Assembly (NCBI RefSeq): GCF_048548695.1
Contig: NZ_JBLYIF010000019.1
From: Neptuniibacter sp048548695
Lineage (GTDB): Bacteria; Pseudomonadota; Gammaproteobacteria; Pseudomonadales; Balneatricaceae
DNA: 38,267 nt
Reading direction: 5' to 3' (one strand)
Shown: piece by piece, positions 14,237 through 22,858 of the stretch
How the letters are laid out: every line of letters starts with the position of its first letter
Numbering within the stretch: position 1 is the stretch's first letter
Notes under the pieces: generated by a model
Told to the model about the DNA's origin: nothing
Seen by the model: the letters and a program-made list of their open reading frames with translations, nothing else
Database searches by the model: none
Program-made: the position numbers and the translations under genes

Positions 14237-14728
14237 ATGCAACAGGTGGACGCAGGCCAGGTAATTGATCAACTAGGTATTGAGTATTTCAAGAACGCAT
14301 CAACCTTAGGCGCTCTGTCTAATCTGGCACTCGAGGCTGTGCTGCGACAAGGGCAATTGCTAGAACTCAATCAAGGCGATGTGCTCTTTAAAGCAGGCGA
14401 GAAAGGCGATTCTTTTTATGTTGTCCTCAATGGCTCAATTGCTTATTACCGAAGCCTAAACAGCCACAAAGAATATCTGCGTGACTACCTGTTCGGCGCT
14501 GAGATTGGCTTTGTCAGTATGGTCGCTTTATTGCCCCGACAGGGTACGGCGGTTGCCAACAAAGAGAGCCTGGTCGTAAAGGTAACCAATGACCTGTTTT
14601 ACGAGCTACATTGCGAACACCCCCTCGATTTCGGCATTCTCCTGCTAAACCTTTCCCGCGAGATGGCACGGACCATTGTCACGATGTCTGGCATGCTGGC
14701 ACAAGAGAAACATGAACACTCTCAGTAA
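14237..14728 (+). CDS. Cyclic-nucleotide-binding domain protein without DNA-binding domain
   Basis: 163 residues, one cNMP-binding beta-roll as in Crp. NLALEAVLRQGQLLELNQGD and VLFKAGEKGDSFYVVLNGSI form the first half of the roll, and FGAEIGFVSMVALLPRQGTA is the phosphate-binding cassette, in which the usual GE-x-ALL-x-x-x-R-x-A pattern is recognisable but altered (GFVSMVALLPRQGTA). C-terminal helices follow (LLLNLSREMARTIVTMSG) but no helix-turn-helix, so it is not itself a transcription factor. Such stand-alone domains act by binding partners. AAGGG precedes the ATG. The neighbours do not indicate a partner. Confidence 0.85.
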   Translation: MQQVDAGQVIDQLGIEYFKNASTLGALSNLALEAVLRQGQLLELNQGDVLFKAGEKGDSFYVVLNGSIAYYRSLNSHKEYLRDYLFGAEIGFVSMVALLPRQGTAVANKESLVVKVTNDLFYELHCEHPLDFGILLLNLSREMARTIVTMSGMLAQEKHEHSQ

Positions 14729-14952
14729 CGTTTAGTCGCTTTAAGCCGCCATCCTCTCAGGCAAGATCCACCACCTGTCACTTATGTTCCACACTAAGTA
14801 CATAAGCCATGATGTAGATACTGTAATTATTCATTTCGCATGATTGCTGTGACACACTGCGCCTTCAGCACAACATAAAAAGCCTTGTCTCAAAACAGAT
14901 AGATCCTGTTTGCAAATACCGATAACCGCTGTAGAAGCGTTCTTGGTACGGT

Positions 14953-14958
14953 TATAAT
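14953..14958 (+). promoter_or_regulatory. -10 element of the GDT1-family gene
   Basis: A perfect TATAAT lies 36 bases before the ATG. The -35 hexamer TGTAGA at 14930-14935 (17-bp spacer) matches TTGACA in only three positions. The rest of 14729-14994 shows no gene and no recognisable manganese riboswitch. Confidence 0.5.
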
Positions 14959-14994
14959 AGCCAGCTTCCAGCTTCATTCCCCCAGAGACAATTC

Positions 14995-15555
14995 ATGGAT
15001 GCTTTCTTCACTTCAACAATGACAGTTGCACTGGCAGAAATTGGCGATAAAACCCAACTTTTGTCTTTATTACTGGCCGCACGCTTTCGTAATAAAACCG
15101 CCATCATTGCGGGGATTTTACTGGCTACGCTGTTGAACCATGCCGTCTCTGCCTGGCTGGGTAACTGGTTAGGACAGTTCCTGCAAAGTGATTTGGGACG
15201 ATGGGTTATCGGCGGTAGTTTTATTCTGCTGGCTGCCTGGTTGCTGATTCCTGATAAAGAGGATGAAACCGATAGCCGCTTCGATAGCTATGGTCCATTC
15301 GTCGTCGCAACAATCTTGTTTTTTCTTGCGGAGATTGGCGACAAAACGCAGGTCGCCACTGTCTTGTTGGGCGCGCAATTCGAATCAATATTTTGGGTAA
15401 CCATGGGCACCACACTGGGCATGCTAATTGCCAATGTACCTGTCGTTTATGCGGGGGATTACCTGATGCAACGCATCCCGATGAATGCAGTGCGAGTTGC
15501 GGCAGCAGTGGTATTTGCCGGCGTAGGGATTTGGCATAGCCCGGTGTTCGGCTGA
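14995..15555 (+). CDS. GDT1/TMEM165 (UPF0016) family manganese exporter homologue
   Basis: 186 residues, six predicted membrane helices in two similar halves. Each half contains the family motif E-x-G-D-K-T: AEIGDKTQLLSLLLAARF near residue 15 and AEIGDKTQVATVLLGAQF near residue 105, the acidic residues that bind divalent cations. Bacterial members (for example MneA of Vibrio cholerae) export Mn2+, and eukaryotic members move Mn2+ or Ca2+ against protons. The substrate here is inferred from family. The gene stands alone, convergent with the SUMF1-like gene (33-bp gap), with its own promoter. Confidence 0.92.
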   Translation: MDAFFTSTMTVALAEIGDKTQLLSLLLAARFRNKTAIIAGILLATLLNHAVSAWLGNWLGQFLQSDLGRWVIGGSFILLAAWLLIPDKEDETDSRFDSYGPFVVATILFFLAEIGDKTQVATVLLGAQFESIFWVTMGTTLGMLIANVPVVYAGDYLMQRIPMNAVRVAAAVVFAGVGIWHSPVFG

Positions 15556-15588
15556 GCACTGGGCGTAGAAATTTTCAGTAATCTGAGA

Positions 15589-16998
15589 TTAATCCAAGGT
15601 GCGAGCCGCGCGGAAGCCGATGTTATTATTGTGGCCATCTGGCCAACGAGTATAACGACAGGCTGAGCGACATAACGCCTGCGTGTACAACCAGGCGCCA
15701 CCACGCAATACGCGATCCCGATCATCATTACGGTCAAGACTGGCATCAAGCTCTTCTGCACCGTTGTACTGACTGTTATAGATCGAAGCACACCATTCCC
15801 AAACATTGCCATGAGTATCGTATAGCCCCCATGGATTTGGCGGAAAGTGTCCCACCGGCAGGGTTCGCGCGGCATCACCGATATTTTCCTGCGAGCAATG
15901 CATTTTGTTCAAGTCGGGCTGACTGCCATACCAGAAGCGGGTTGAAGTACCAGCACGGCAGGCATACTCCCATTCAGCCTCAGTTGGCAGGCGATACGTG
16001 TACTCGCTGTGTTCACTCAACCATTCACAAAAATCGACGGCATCCCAGTAGCTGACATGCATCACCGGCCGTTGGCCACGCCCCCAACCACTATCGCTGG
16101 GACGGGTTCGACCAGTTTGATCACAGAAATCATCAAACTGCGCGAACGTCACCGGCGTTATCTGTAACTGGAAACCTGATATCGCAACACGCTGCTCTTT
16201 CTCTGCCTCGCCCATCATAAAGGTACCGGGAGGAATAGTGACGAAGTCTTTTTCCCTCAGCGGCAGAGTGACTTTTTCGCTTGGCGTGGCATCCAGCTGT
16301 GCCAGCTGCATATCTTGCACAGAAGTCATTTCAGGTGCTTGTGAAACAGCCACAAAAACCGCATCAATTTTACGCTGCAAATCGGCTGAGAGCTGTTCCA
16401 ACTGCGCGTTGAACGTTTCTCTCAGATGATCCTGATCTTGTTTATGCTGACTTTCGACACTCGGCGATCCTGCTGGCGAAGGAGTTTTTTCAGTTTGCGG
16501 CGTCATGCCATGCATACGCTTACGCACTGCTTGCTCAATGGCATCTTCCATAGCGCGTTTTTCATTTTCCTGATGCACCATGACATTTTCCAGCTGCATC
16601 CGGATTTCTTTGCGCATCTCAGACAACAGGTCTTCTTTTAAGATATAGAGTCGCTGCTGCAGGGATTCATCAATATATTTTTCACGGCCCTCTCGCTCAT
16701 GGAGCAACAACCGGGTAAGGCCACTACGCTGAGCACAGTCCTGACACATGGGCTGTTCTTCAAAACGGTACTTCAACAAATAAGTTTCACGACAACGCTG
16801 ACAACGAAAGTGCGGCACATCCGCACTAAGTGCCAAACCTGAAATCCGACAATACAAACCCACAGATTGTTTATTCTGGGTATCTGTTACGTCTCGATTT
16901 CGAATTGTTTCAGATGTACGTGGGGATCCCCCATCGACAGGACAGTCGAGAGAGTCGCCTTCCGGTGGCTGGCCGTAGCCTGATTTTGAACGCTGCAT
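15589..16998 (-). CDS. SUMF1/FGE-fold protein with N-terminal zinc ribbon and coiled coil
   Basis: 469 residues, no signal peptide, so cytoplasmic. Residues about 60-95 have two CxxC pairs (FRCQRCRETYLL and PMCQDCAQ), a zinc-ribbon pattern. Residues about 100-230 are charged helices likely to form a coiled coil. Residues about 245-469 are a formylglycine-generating-enzyme-type domain: FVTIPPGTFMMGEAEKEQRV, PVMHVSYWDAVDFCEWLS, YRLPTEAEWEYACRAGTS, PWGLYDTHGNVWEWCASIYN, RVLRGGAWLYTQALCRSACR and NNIGFRAAR. True FGE carries two Cys (CHxSYC) after RGGS; here only the second position is a Cys (LYTQALC), so sulfatase activation is unlikely. A structural or ligand-binding role is possible. Confidence 0.85.
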   Translation of the reverse strand: MQRSKSGYGQPPEGDSLDCPVDGGSPRTSETIRNRDVTDTQNKQSVGLYCRISGLALSADVPHFRCQRCRETYLLKYRFEEQPMCQDCAQRSGLTRLLLHEREGREKYIDESLQQRLYILKEDLLSEMRKEIRMQLENVMVHQENEKRAMEDAIEQAVRKRMHGMTPQTEKTPSPAGSPSVESQHKQDQDHLRETFNAQLEQLSADLQRKIDAVFVAVSQAPEMTSVQDMQLAQLDATPSEKVTLPLREKDFVTIPPGTFMMGEAEKEQRVAISGFQLQITPVTFAQFDDFCDQTGRTRPSDSGWGRGQRPVMHVSYWDAVDFCEWLSEHSEYTYRLPTEAEWEYACRAGTSTRFWYGSQPDLNKMHCSQENIGDAARTLPVGHFPPNPWGLYDTHGNVWEWCASIYNSQYNGAEELDASLDRNDDRDRVLRGGAWLYTQALCRSACRYTRWPDGHNNNIGFRAARTLD

Positions 16999-17068
16999 GA
17001 GGAACCTAAATAAGATCTGACTGATATAAAGTTTTATACATTTATAAGACGCAGGTCAATAATTAGGC

Positions 17069-17096
17069 AAAAAAAGGGGCAGCGAACCTGCCCCTA
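17069..17096 (-). terminator. Rho-independent terminator of the frmA-fghA operon
   Basis: On the minus strand GGGGCAG/CTGCCCC with a five-base loop is followed by seven T. It lies six bases after the fghA stop codon. Confidence 0.85.
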
Positions 17097-17101
17097 AGGC
17101 A

Positions 17102-17938
17102 TCAAAGATATTGAGCGTGAAAGCGCAAATGATCCTCAATAAAACTAGCGATGAAGAAATAGCTGTGGTCGTAGCCAGGCTGCAATCGATAAGTCAGTGG
17201 ATACCCCTGCTTTGCAGCCGCGTGCCGTAAGGCTTCAGGTCGCAACTGCTCAGCCAGAAAATTATCCGCTTCACCCTGATCAACCAGCATTGGCAGCTGA
17301 TGCGAAACAGCAGACAATAATCTGGCGGCATCATATTCGACCCAGGCGGTTTGATCCGTACCGAGATACGCCGTTAGTGCTTTCTGCCCCCAAGGGCAAT
17401 CCGTTGGGTTGCAGATAGGGCTAAATGCAGACACCGAGGTATACATACCCGGGTTACGCAATGCCGCCACCAATGCACCATGACCACCCATGGAATGACC
17501 GGCAATGGCGCGCTGTGACGATACCGGGAAGTTAGCTTCAATCAAGCGCGGTAATTCAGACACCACATAATCATACATCTGATAATGCTGTTGCCAGGGA
17601 GCCTGAGTCGAATTGACATAAAAGCCTGCACCCAGACCCAGATCATACTGTCCTTCCGGATCATCAGGCACACCTTCGCCGCGCGGGCTAGTATCCGGAC
17701 ACACGATAGCAACACCCAACTCGCTGGCCACCCGTTGCGCTCCCGCTTTCTGGACAAAATTCTCATCCGTGCAGGTCAAACCAGATAACCAGTAAAGCAC
17801 CGGTACCGGCGCCGTCTCAGCTTGAGGCGGCAGGTAGATCGCAAACTGCATCTGGCATTGCAGTACCTCTGAATCATGCAGGTACTGCTTCTGCCAGCCG
17901 GAAAAACTGCGATTGCTGCTTTTCAACTCCAAAGTCAT
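17102..17938 (-). CDS. fghA: S-formylglutathione hydrolase
   Basis: 278 residues, alpha/beta-hydrolase of the esterase D family. It hydrolyses S-formylglutathione to formate and glutathione, the second step of formaldehyde detoxification. Visible are VPVLYWLSGLTCTDENFVQK, CPDTSPRGEGVPDD, the nucleophile elbow GHSMGGHGAL and the catalytic His in YDHSYFFI. Length is typical. AGGAGGTGAT directly precedes the ATG, a very strong ribosome-binding site. It follows frmA by 25 bp on the same strand and ends in a terminator, so the two form an operon. Confidence 0.96.
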   Translation of the reverse strand: MTLELKSSNRSFSGWQKQYLHDSEVLQCQMQFAIYLPPQAETAPVPVLYWLSGLTCTDENFVQKAGAQRVASELGVAIVCPDTSPRGEGVPDDPEGQYDLGLGAGFYVNSTQAPWQQHYQMYDYVVSELPRLIEANFPVSSQRAIAGHSMGGHGALVAALRNPGMYTSVSAFSPICNPTDCPWGQKALTAYLGTDQTAWVEYDAARLLSAVSHQLPMLVDQGEADNFLAEQLRPEALRHAAAKQGYPLTYRLQPGYDHSYFFIASFIEDHLRFHAQYL

Positions 17939-17963
17939 ATCACCTCCTGACGATCAATGGTTA

Positions 17964-19082
17964 TCAATGATCGAAGTGAATGACGCTACGAATACTTTTG
18001 CCTTCATGCATCAAGTCAAAAGCCTCGTTGATCTCTTCAAGCTTCATGGTATGCGTAATGAAGTCATCAAGTTTGAACTCGCCTTGCATATAACGCTCAA
18101 CGTATTCCGGCAGCTCAGAACGGCCTTTAACACCGCCGAAAGCAGAACCTCGCCATACGCGACCGGTCACCAACTGGAACGGACGAGTAGAGATTTCCTG
18201 ACCCGCACCGGCAACACCAATAATGACAGATTCACCCCACCCCTTATGGCAACATTCCAGAGCAGAGCGCATGATGTTCACATTACCAATACACTCAAAT
18301 GAATAATCTACGCCGCCGTCGGTCAGTTCAACGATCACATCCTGGATAGGGCCGTCATAATCCTGTGGATTGATACAATCAGTAGCGCCCAGCTTTTTCG
18401 CCAGCTCAAATTTGCTAGGGTTGATGTCGATCGCAATGATACGTCCGGCCTTCGCCATGGTCGCGCCAATAATCGCTGACAAGCCGATACCACCCAGACC
18501 AAAAATAGCCACTGTATCGCCCGCCTCAACTTTGGCAGTATTCATTACCGCGCCAATGCCGGTCGTGACGCCACAACCCAGTAGGCAGATCTCTTCCAGA
18601 GACGCTTCCGGGTTAACTTTAGCCAGCGAGATCTCTGGCAAAACTGTGTATTCAGAGAAAGTAGAGCAACCCATGTAGTGGTGAATTGGCTTACCATCTT
18701 TATAGAAACGGGTGGTTCCATCCGGCATCAAACCCTGGCCCTGAGTCGCACGGATTTTCTGGCACAGATTAGTTTTACCAGACAGGCAGAATTTACATTC
18801 ACCACATTCTGGGGTGTACAACGGAATAACATGATCCCCCACTGCGACACTGGTAACACCTTCACCTACCGCTTCAACGATACCCGCACCTTCGTGCCCC
18901 AGGATGGCTGGAAAAATACCTTCAGGGTCGTCACCTGACAGGGTAAAAGCATCGGTATGACAAACACCGGAGGCAATGATTTTTACCAGTACTTCACCCG
19001 CCTGAGGCGGCATCACATCAACTTCTTCAACAGACAGAGGCTGACCCGGCCCCCAAGCAATCGCTGCTTTTGCTTTAATCAT
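17964..19082 (-). CDS. frmA: S-(hydroxymethyl)glutathione dehydrogenase, class III alcohol dehydrogenase
   Basis: 372 residues, full length. It oxidises the spontaneous formaldehyde-glutathione adduct to S-formylglutathione with NAD+. Catalytic zinc ligands are in SGVCHTDAFTLSG and LGHEGAG; the structural zinc lobe is CGECKFCLSGKTNLC; the nucleotide-binding motif is GLGGIGLSAIIGA. The Arg in KIRATQGQGLMPDG is the class III hallmark that binds the glutathione carboxylate. Operon with fghA. The LysR gene is divergent across a 104-bp gap, suggesting it regulates this operon, whereas E. coli uses FrmR for the same job. Confidence 0.96.
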   Translation of the reverse strand: MIKAKAAIAWGPGQPLSVEEVDVMPPQAGEVLVKIIASGVCHTDAFTLSGDDPEGIFPAILGHEGAGIVEAVGEGVTSVAVGDHVIPLYTPECGECKFCLSGKTNLCQKIRATQGQGLMPDGTTRFYKDGKPIHHYMGCSTFSEYTVLPEISLAKVNPEASLEEICLLGCGVTTGIGAVMNTAKVEAGDTVAIFGLGGIGLSAIIGATMAKAGRIIAIDINPSKFELAKKLGATDCINPQDYDGPIQDVIVELTDGGVDYSFECIGNVNIMRSALECCHKGWGESVIIGVAGAGQEISTRPFQLVTGRVWRGSAFGGVKGRSELPEYVERYMQGEFKLDDFITHTMKLEEINEAFDLMHEGKSIRSVIHFDH

Positions 19083-19157
19083 TACAACTCTCTCAGTTTT
19101 GGTAGTTCAAAGTACTATTGTATTTTGTTACTCAATCAGAATAATCTACCATTTTAT

Positions 19158-19170
19158 TAAATAATATTTA
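19158..19170. promoter_or_regulatory. A/T palindrome between frmA and the LysR gene
   Basis: TAAATAATATTTA is a perfect 13-bp dyad in the divergent promoter region, 16 bp before the lysR-type start and about 75 bp upstream of frmA. Short T-N11-A dyads are the usual LysR operator form, so it is a candidate binding site, but A/T-rich palindromes also occur by chance. Confidence 0.3.
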
Positions 19171-19186
19171 CTGTGTGGTAATAATC

Positions 19187-20080
19187 ATGAATTGGGAAGG
19201 CGTTTGTGAATTTGTCGCGGTAGCTGAGACAGGTAGCTTTACTGCAGCCGCCAAACAACTGAATATCTCTACCGCGCAGGTTAGCCGACAGGTCAGCGCA
19301 CTGGAAAACCGACTCTCCAGCAAACTGTTGTATCGCACCACCCGTAAAGTCAGCATCACAGAGGCCGGACAATTCTACTACCAACACTGCCGCCAGGTAC
19401 TGGACGGTCTTGAGTCTGCTGAACGCTCGCTGCAGGAGTTGCAAACCACACCGCGGGGCAAGCTAAAAATCACCGCGCCCACCACCTTTGGCCAGGCGCG
19501 GATTGCGCCATTACTGCATGATTTTTTAATGCAGTACCCGGAACTGGAAGTGCAGTTATTTCTCACCAACAAGCAACTGGACCTGGTTGAGGGCGGCTTT
19601 GATCTGGCAATTCGTCTTGGCAAGTTGGAAGATTCCAGTTTAATGGCGAAACGACTGGCACCCCGAACACTCTATGTCTGCGCTTCACCCAGTTATTTTG
19701 CCAACCATCGCAAACCCTCCCACCTGTCTGAGTTAAACCAGCATAATTGCCTGTTGGGTACGCTGGACTACTGGCGCTTTCAGGAACGGGGGCACGAACG
19801 GCACATCAAGGTGCGGGGCAATATGCGCTGCAATAGTGGTGAAGCGCTGACGGACGCTGCCCTGAAAGGCCTTGGCCTAGTGCAACTGCCTGATTACTAC
19901 GTTGTGCCACACCTGATTGAGGGCACACTGGTTGCGGTACTGGATCAGCACCAGCAAACCGGAGAAGGCATCTGGGCGGTATATCCCCAGAATCGACACC
20001 TTTCCACAAAGGTAAGGATGTTAGTGGACCATCTGGCGGAGAATTTACATGCCCCAGCAAACTGGCCACCCAGCCCATAA
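19187..20080 (+). CDS. LysR-family transcriptional regulator
   Basis: 297 residues from ATG 19187; a GTG four codons upstream is in frame but less like the family. N-terminal winged helix: FVAVAETGSFTAAAKQLNIS, TAQVSRQVSALENRLSSKLL and YRTTRKVSITEAGQFYY. The periplasmic-binding-like effector domain follows (GKLKITAPTTFGQARIAPLL, DLVEGGFDLAIRLGKLEDSS, LGLVQLPDYYV). Position divergent from frmA-fghA suggests control of formaldehyde detoxification; the effector is unknown. It converges on the 22-residue peptide gene with a gap of only 7 bp. Confidence 0.92.
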   Translation: MNWEGVCEFVAVAETGSFTAAAKQLNISTAQVSRQVSALENRLSSKLLYRTTRKVSITEAGQFYYQHCRQVLDGLESAERSLQELQTTPRGKLKITAPTTFGQARIAPLLHDFLMQYPELEVQLFLTNKQLDLVEGGFDLAIRLGKLEDSSLMAKRLAPRTLYVCASPSYFANHRKPSHLSELNQHNCLLGTLDYWRFQERGHERHIKVRGNMRCNSGEALTDAALKGLGLVQLPDYYVVPHLIEGTLVAVLDQHQQTGEGIWAVYPQNRHLSTKVRMLVDHLAENLHAPANWPPSP

Positions 20081-20087
20081 CCGCAAC

Positions 20088-20156
20088 TTAATGTAACCAG
20101 AACCACCAGATGATCAAGCCAATCAACAACAGACCAAGCAGGTTAACCAGCAGCAT
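20088..20156 (-). CDS. 22-residue membrane peptide coupled to the copper ATPase
   Basis: An ATG at 20156 lies inside the last codons of the copper ATPase gene (14-bp overlap), with AGGAG seven bases before it, and opens a 22-codon frame to TAA at 20088. The peptide is one hydrophobic helix, LLVNLLGLLLIGLIIWW, ending F-W-L-H. The pattern I-I-W-W-F-W resembles the membrane anchor at the start of cupredoxin-domain proteins that often follow CopA ATPases, so it may be a remnant anchor or a real small subunit. The strong ribosome-binding site inside a coding sequence supports real translation. Confidence 0.6.
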   Translation of the reverse strand: MLLVNLLGLLLIGLIIWWFWLH

Positions 20157-22776
20157 CAGTCCGCTCCTGTGCATCAGGCCTGATTTTAAGCAGCCGTAAT
20201 CGATTCGCATTACTCACGACAGTCACGGAAGAGAGCGCCATGGCTGCACCCGCAATCACCGGACTCAACAACACACCAAACAGCGGGTACAACAGCCCTG
20301 CGGCCACCGGAATACCGGCACTGTTATAAATAAAAGCACCCCAAAGGTTCTGCCGAATATTACGTAGAGTTGCCTGGCTGATAGTAATGGCATCGGCCAG
20401 CGCCAGTAGCGATCCCCGTATCAACGTGACATCAGCACTTTCCATCGCCACATCGGTTCCGGTGCCCAAGGCAAACCCCACATCGGCCTGCGCCAGCGCC
20501 GGAGCATCATTTATCCCATCTCCGACCATACCAACAACCTCTCCATCCTGTTGCAACGCCCGAACTTTTGCCGCCTTATGCTCCGGCAACACTTCCGCCA
20601 CCACCTTATCAATACCCACCGCAGCAGCTACCGAACGCGCGGTGGCATAGGTATCTCCAGTGAGCATCACGACCTTAATGCCATTGCGCTGCAGGCGTGC
20701 AACCGCCGCCGCTGAGTCTGGTTTCACCGGATCAGACACACCAAGCACCGCCACCAATGCGCCATCCACAACCAGATACAGTGGCGTGACCGCCTCAGCG
20801 GACATTGATGCTGTAATATCAGTCGCAGATTCCAGATCAACCTTATACTGACGCACCATGGCCGCATTACCCAGCGCAACCAACCTGCCATTTATGCTGC
20901 CGCATACGCCATGTCCGGCCAACGCTTTAAATTCATCCACCCCATATAATGTCAGTTGTCGCTGTTTCGCTGCCTGTATAATGGCATCCGCCAGTGGGTG
21001 CTCTGATCCCTGCTCCAGACTGGCAGATAACTGCAATATATCCTCTTCTGCCAGACTGCCGATGATCTCAATTTTGGTCAGTTTTGGTTCGCCTTGGGTG
21101 ATAGTACCCGTTTTATCCAAAACCATCGTCGTCAGGCGGGCGGAAGTTTGCAGGGCTTCGCCATTACGAATTAACACCCCTGCTTCCGCTGCCTTACCAA
21201 TACCCACCATCACAGACATCGGTGTTGCCAATCCCAATGCACAGGGGCAGGCAATAATCAGTACGGTAGTGGCAGAAACCATCGCCAACGCCAGCGAAGG
21301 TTGCGGCCCAAAGTTCAACCACACCAGGGCGGTAACCACAGCGATAATCATAATAGCGGGTACAAAATAACCGGCAATCACATCAGCCAGCCGGCCGATC
21401 GGCGGTTTAGAGTTCTGGGCACGCTTGACCATATCGATGATTCGCGCAAGCGCCATATCTTTGCCGACACGGGTGGCAACATATAACAAAGTACCGGACT
21501 TATTCAGCGTGCCACCAACAACATCATCGCCCCCACGTTTACTGACTGGCATAGGCTCACCCGTCAACATGGACTCATCAACTGTCGATTCCCCTTCTGC
21601 AACCTGCCCATCCACCGGGATTTTTTCACCCGGCCTCACTCTGACCTGATCGCCAAGTGCCACGGACTCAATCGGCACATCAATTTCCACACCCTCGCAC
21701 AGTATCCGTGCCGTTTTCACCTGCAGACCGATTAACCGCTTGATCGCCACAGACGTTCTCCCCCGAGCACGTACCTCCAGCGCCAACCCAAGGTTAACTA
21801 AACCAATGATCATGGCAGTCGCTTCAAAATACACATGCCTGGTCAGCTCCGGCAGCCAATCAGGAAATATCACTACGACCATGGAATACAACCAGGCGGT
21901 ACCAGTACCAAGTGCGATAAGCGTGTCCATGTTGGCATTTCGATTGAGCATGGACTTCCAGGCACTGAGATAGAAATGCCGACCAGACAACAGCATTACT
22001 GCCAATGTCAGGCCGCCGACACACAGCCAGGACAAGCGCTGTGCCGGGGTAGAGACGGTCATTTCTCCGATGAAAAGACCATAAATCATCAGCGGCACAC
22101 CCAACGAGAGGGCAATCGCCATATCCCGTATGAGTTTTTGATAGTTCGCCTGATCAGCCTGCGCTTTTTCGGCCATCAGCTCAGTATCGGCCAGGTCACC
22201 TCTGGCACGTGCCTGATAACCGGCAGACTCCACTGCCAGAACTAACGCATCCAGAGACGCATCGCCCTCTATGGATGCACTGTGCTCAGCCAAATTCATG
22301 CTGGCTCTCCGCACACCCGGTACTGCGTTAAGTGACTTCTCAATCTTAGCCACACAGCTGGCACAGCTGGCGCCATCAATAAGCAACTCGACATTGGTCA
22401 CCGCTGCCTTTTGCGACATGGCTTTCGGCGGGTTCTGAGCTTTAGATGCTGCTCCAGTATCCTGCGCATTTTTTGCGCCAGTGCAGCCATCGCCCTGTAC
22501 TACCGGCCGAGCCTGATAACCCGCAGTAGCAACTGCATCCATCAAGGCCTGATTTGCCACCTGACCCACCACTCTGACTCGCCGGGACGGAAAGTCCATA
22601 CTGGCAGTCTCAACACCTGACACTGCCTGCAGTGCCTGTTCGATTTTACTGACACAACTGGCACAACCGGCGCCCTCTATCAGGAACTCCCGTTGCATCG
22701 TTGTATCAGACTGCCCATCTGACATTGCTGAGCCTTCTTGCTGGCAACAAGGCGGAGTCGCTGCATCTTTAACCAT
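20143..22776 (-). CDS. copA: Copper-exporting P1B-type ATPase
   Basis: 877 residues from ATG 22776 (GAGGGT precedes it; a TTG at 22788 is less likely). Two N-terminal metal-binding HMA domains each have C-A-S-C: EGAGCASCVSKIEQAL and DGASCASCVAKIEKSL. Then come eight membrane helices with the copper-site motif IACPCALGLATP, the actuator LTGEPMPVSK, the phosphorylation site DKTGTITQGEPKL, the SEHPLADA motif and GDGINDAPALAQAD. The N-terminus also has a CC pair. It pumps Cu+ out of the cytoplasm. It is the last large gene of the leftward copper block, 82 bp after copB, and the 22-residue peptide overlaps its end. Confidence 0.96.
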   Translation of the reverse strand: MVKDAATPPCCQQEGSAMSDGQSDTTMQREFLIEGAGCASCVSKIEQALQAVSGVETASMDFPSRRVRVVGQVANQALMDAVATAGYQARPVVQGDGCTGAKNAQDTGAASKAQNPPKAMSQKAAVTNVELLIDGASCASCVAKIEKSLNAVPGVRRASMNLAEHSASIEGDASLDALVLAVESAGYQARARGDLADTELMAEKAQADQANYQKLIRDMAIALSLGVPLMIYGLFIGEMTVSTPAQRLSWLCVGGLTLAVMLLSGRHFYLSAWKSMLNRNANMDTLIALGTGTAWLYSMVVVIFPDWLPELTRHVYFEATAMIIGLVNLGLALEVRARGRTSVAIKRLIGLQVKTARILCEGVEIDVPIESVALGDQVRVRPGEKIPVDGQVAEGESTVDESMLTGEPMPVSKRGGDDVVGGTLNKSGTLLYVATRVGKDMALARIIDMVKRAQNSKPPIGRLADVIAGYFVPAIMIIAVVTALVWLNFGPQPSLALAMVSATTVLIIACPCALGLATPMSVMVGIGKAAEAGVLIRNGEALQTSARLTTMVLDKTGTITQGEPKLTKIEIIGSLAEEDILQLSASLEQGSEHPLADAIIQAAKQRQLTLYGVDEFKALAGHGVCGSINGRLVALGNAAMVRQYKVDLESATDITASMSAEAVTPLYLVVDGALVAVLGVSDPVKPDSAAAVARLQRNGIKVVMLTGDTYATARSVAAAVGIDKVVAEVLPEHKAAKVRALQQDGEVVGMVGDGINDAPALAQADVGFALGTGTDVAMESADVTLIRGSLLALADAITISQATLRNIRQNLWGAFIYNSAGIPVAAGLLYPLFGVLLSPVIAGAAMALSSVTVVSNANRLRLLKIRPDAQERTDAAG

Positions 22777-22858
22777 GGTGACCCTCAATACTCATCAGGC
22801 GCAGCATCCACTCATAAAAATGTATGCACGCCTGTTATTGCAACATAAGGTTATGTCA

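Noticed and set aside
14729..14994. Manganese (yybP-ykoY) riboswitch before the GDT1-family gene
   Set aside because: The conserved core motifs of that riboswitch are not visible, and the -10 element lies only 36 bp before the start codon, leaving no room for it in the transcript.
19378..20078. Minus-strand frames over the LysR gene
   Set aside because: Antisense shadows of a well-defined LysR-family gene.
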